Below the pieces are notes generated by a model. The model ran no database searches, was not told where the DNA came from, and was given only the letters and a program-made list of their open reading frames with translations. A DNA stretch of 64,000 nucleotides from contig JOEL01000006.1 of assembly GCA_000720995.1 (NCBI GenBank), forward strand, positions 124,001-188,000, written 5' to 3'. Positions 62,405 to 64,000 of the stretch are shown here, one piece after another. Source of the stretch: Streptomyces celluloflavus (GTDB lineage: Bacteria > Actinomycetota > Actinomycetes > Streptomycetales > Streptomycetaceae). Each line of letters begins with the position of its first letter. The first letter of the stretch is position 1. A program made the translations under genes and the position numbers.

Positions 62405-64000
62405 TCACTGCGGGTGATCTTCGAGGAGCCGCTCCCCCACGGCCCGGTGGAGCCGTGCGGCTGCTGGGTCGCCGAGCCGTTCGAGGGTGTCCGCAATCCG
62501 CAGTTGCAACGCCGCTTCCAGCCTCCCGTCGCCCGCGTTCCGGGCGAGGTGCACCGCCTCGCGACAGGTCCGCAGCGCCTCCTCGGGCCGGCCCGCGTAC
62601 TCCTGCACCCGCGCCACCTCACCGGCCGCCCGCGCCTGACCCACGAGATCCCCGAGCCTGCGGTACGTGCCGGCGGCGGCCCGCCACTCCCGCAGCGCCT
62701 CGCCCCACCGCCCCGCGTAGGTGTGCGCGCCGCCGATCCGGCCGTGCAGCCGCGCCGCGTCCGCGCTCTCACCGCGGGTGAGCCGCAGCTCCAGCGCCCG
62801 CCCGTACCAGTCGGCGGCCCGCTGCCAGTCGCCCAGCTCGCCGTACGTACCGCCCAGCGACTCCAGCGCCCGGCCGGTGGCCACCGGGTCCTTGACCGAA
62901 CGGGCCACCGCCAGCGCGGCCCGGTAACGGGTGAGCGCGTCCGTGTTCCGCCCGGCCTGGCCGTCCAGGTCCGCGAGGTTGAGCAGGGCGGCCGCCTTCT
63001 CGTGCGGCAGGCCGCGCCGTTCGGCGACCTCCAGGACGAGCCCGTGCAGGACATAGAGGTCCGGCGCGGCCGCCGGGCCCCGGTGCACGAGCAGCGTCCT
63101 GGTCAGCGCGGCCATCAACCGCCGGTCCAGGGTGTCGAGTTCACCGTCCGCGACGGCGATCCGGGCCGCGTCGAGCAGCGCCGCGCGGCGGCCGCGCAGC
63201 CACTCGGCGGCGGACTCGCGGGAGGCAAAGCGCAGCGAGCGCGGCAGCCCGGCCGTCTTCTGCCGGACGGCGGAATCGGCCGGTTCGCCCATCGCCCGGC
63301 AGGACAGGAGCAGCCGGACGGTCCGCTCCAGCATCCGGGCGCGGGCCAGCTGGACATCGGCGGGCCGCTCGTGCTCCTGGAGCAGCGCCCGCACCATCGC
63401 CTCCAGGCAGCCGGGCAGCCGGTAGCGGGGGTGTGACGCGGTCTCGGCGGTCCGGGCCGCGGCGGGCCCGTCGTCCTGCGGGGCCGGGCCCGCCGCGGCG
63501 CCCTCCGCCCGCAGCAGGCCCAGCGTGGCGAAGTCGCGCAGCGCCGCCCCGGCCGCGGCGACCGAGCAGCCGGCCAGCGCGGACGCGAGGTGCGCGTCCA
63601 CCAGGCCGGCCGGTGCCAGGGTGAGCAGCCGCAGTATCCGGGCGGCCGGCGGCGGCAGCGCCTCGTAGGCCAGCCGGAAGGCGCGGTGCAGCGGACGGGC
63701 GCCGGTGGGCAGATCCGGCGGCAGGTCGATGGCGCGCAGCGCCTTGCGCAGGTCGGAGAGCGACGCCCGGGGGCGGGCCGCGAGCCAGCCGCCGGCCAGT
63801 TCCAGTGCGGCGGGCCGGCCGCCGCACTCCTCGGCGACGGATTCCGCGGTGCGCGGATCCACGGCGATCCGGGTCGGTCCCACGTAGCGGCGGAGGATGG
63901 CGACCGCGGCGGCGCACTCCAGACCGCCGAGGGCGCACGGCCGCACGTCCGGGACGCCGGTCAGCGGTCCGTGGGAGACCACCACGACCAGGGAGTCCGA
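62405..64000 (-). CDS. STAND/TPR regulator, N-terminus cut off by the window
   Basis: The frame is open to base 64000, so the start lies outside. The fragment begins within the NB-ARC-like NTPase region (DSLVVVVSHGPLTG, then LECAAAVAILRRYVG and CGGRPAALELAGGW), continues with a winged helix and ends in about five TPR repeats (residues 330-520; AALLNLADLDGQAGRNTDALTRYRAAL). Such proteins include AfsR/SARP and similar signal-transduction ATPases. Whether a DNA-binding domain lies upstream cannot be seen. Confidence 0.8.
   Translation of the reverse strand, partial: SDSLVVVVSHGPLTGVPDVRPCALGGLECAAAVAILRRYVGPTRIAVDPRTAESVAEECGGRPAALELAGGWLAARPRASLSDLRKALRAIDLPPDLPTGARPLHRAFRLAYEALPPPAARILRLLTLAPAGLVDAHLASALAGCSVAAAGAALRDFATLGLLRAEGAAAGPAPQDDGPAAARTAETASHPRYRLPGCLEAMVRALLQEHERPADVQLARARMLERTVRLLLSCRAMGEPADSAVRQKTAGLPRSLRFASRESAAEWLRGRRAALLDAARIAVADGELDTLDRRLMAALTRTLLVHRGPAAAPDLYVLHGLVLEVAERRGLPHEKAAALLNLADLDGQAGRNTDALTRYRAALAVARSVKDPVATGRALESLGGTYGELGDWQRAADWYGRALELRLTRGESADAARLHGRIGGAHTYAGRWGEALREWRAAAGTYRRLGDLVGQARAAGEVARVQEYAGRPEEALRTCREAVHLARNAGDGRLEAALQLRIADTLERLGDPAAARLHRAVGERLLEDHPQ

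Overview
The window is chromosomal DNA from a streptomycete or a very close relative. Nearly every gene has G or C in the third codon position. Starts are often GTG or TTG behind GGAGG-type ribosome sites, and 4-base ATGA/GTGA stop-start overlaps are frequent. The gene content is also typical: streptogrisin proteases, an SSI-type inhibitor, an Rpf-type secreted protein and a SepF paralogue. About 46 protein genes can be supported, plus one leader peptide and two gene remnants. I saw no rRNA, tRNA, CRISPR array, insertion sequence or phage module.

Left part (1-19.3 kb): a cut-off MFS exporter faces an Rrf2 regulator. Next come a LuxR-type regulator with an in-frame TTA codon (bldA dependence likely), a GntR/DDAH/pirin gene set, asparagine synthetase (asnB), a tandem GNAT acetyltransferase, a secreted lipase-like hydrolase and a PPOX flavoprotein. 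A DNA-damage cassette follows: dnaE2 coupled by an ATGA overlap to a Y-family polymerase-like protein that lacks catalytic acids (ImuB-like), with a near-consensus LexA box upstream. An ABC-2-like membrane protein and an SDR/TetR divergent pair with a clear operator close this part.

Middle (19.4-28.2 kb): adhE with a near-perfect Rex operator is followed by an exported subtilisin-inhibitor protein with a Lys P1 residue, two streptogrisins (D-like and B-like), an SPFH/slipin protein and a HAD phosphatase. Three strong stem-loop terminators and a 30-bp minisatellite lie here.

Sulfur-type island (28.4-39.6 kb): the minus strand carries permease, FAD/NAD(P)-binding protein, permease, ATPase, solute-binding lipoprotein, LLM monooxygenase, NtaA/SnaA/DszA-type monooxygenase and DUF1684 protein, almost all overlapping or abutting. 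Divergent on the plus strand are a leader peptide of the DLxRVxS..C type, a truncated LLM gene remnant, a GNAT acetyltransferase and a second solute-binding lipoprotein. The parts list (two SBPs, two permeases, one ATPase, two flavin monooxygenases, one N-acetyltransferase) matches the Bacillus subtilis ytmI-ytnM logic for uptake and breakdown of S-modified cysteines. It adds two proteins of unknown role, and I think it is the most interesting system in the window.

Right part (39.8-64 kb): a SepF paralogue, an acyl-CoA dehydrogenase, a 14-TM exporter, a membrane mannosyltransferase-like protein, a PAP2 protein, an I78-type inhibitor, a conserved hypothetical preceded by a truncated glycosyltransferase remnant, an Rpf-domain protein and two conserved hypotheticals. 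Then comes the housekeeping block der-plsC-cmk-tyrA-aroH-rluB-scpB-scpA-RHH protein-parA-ald, read on the minus strand and mostly coupled by overlaps. The window ends inside a STAND/TPR regulator.
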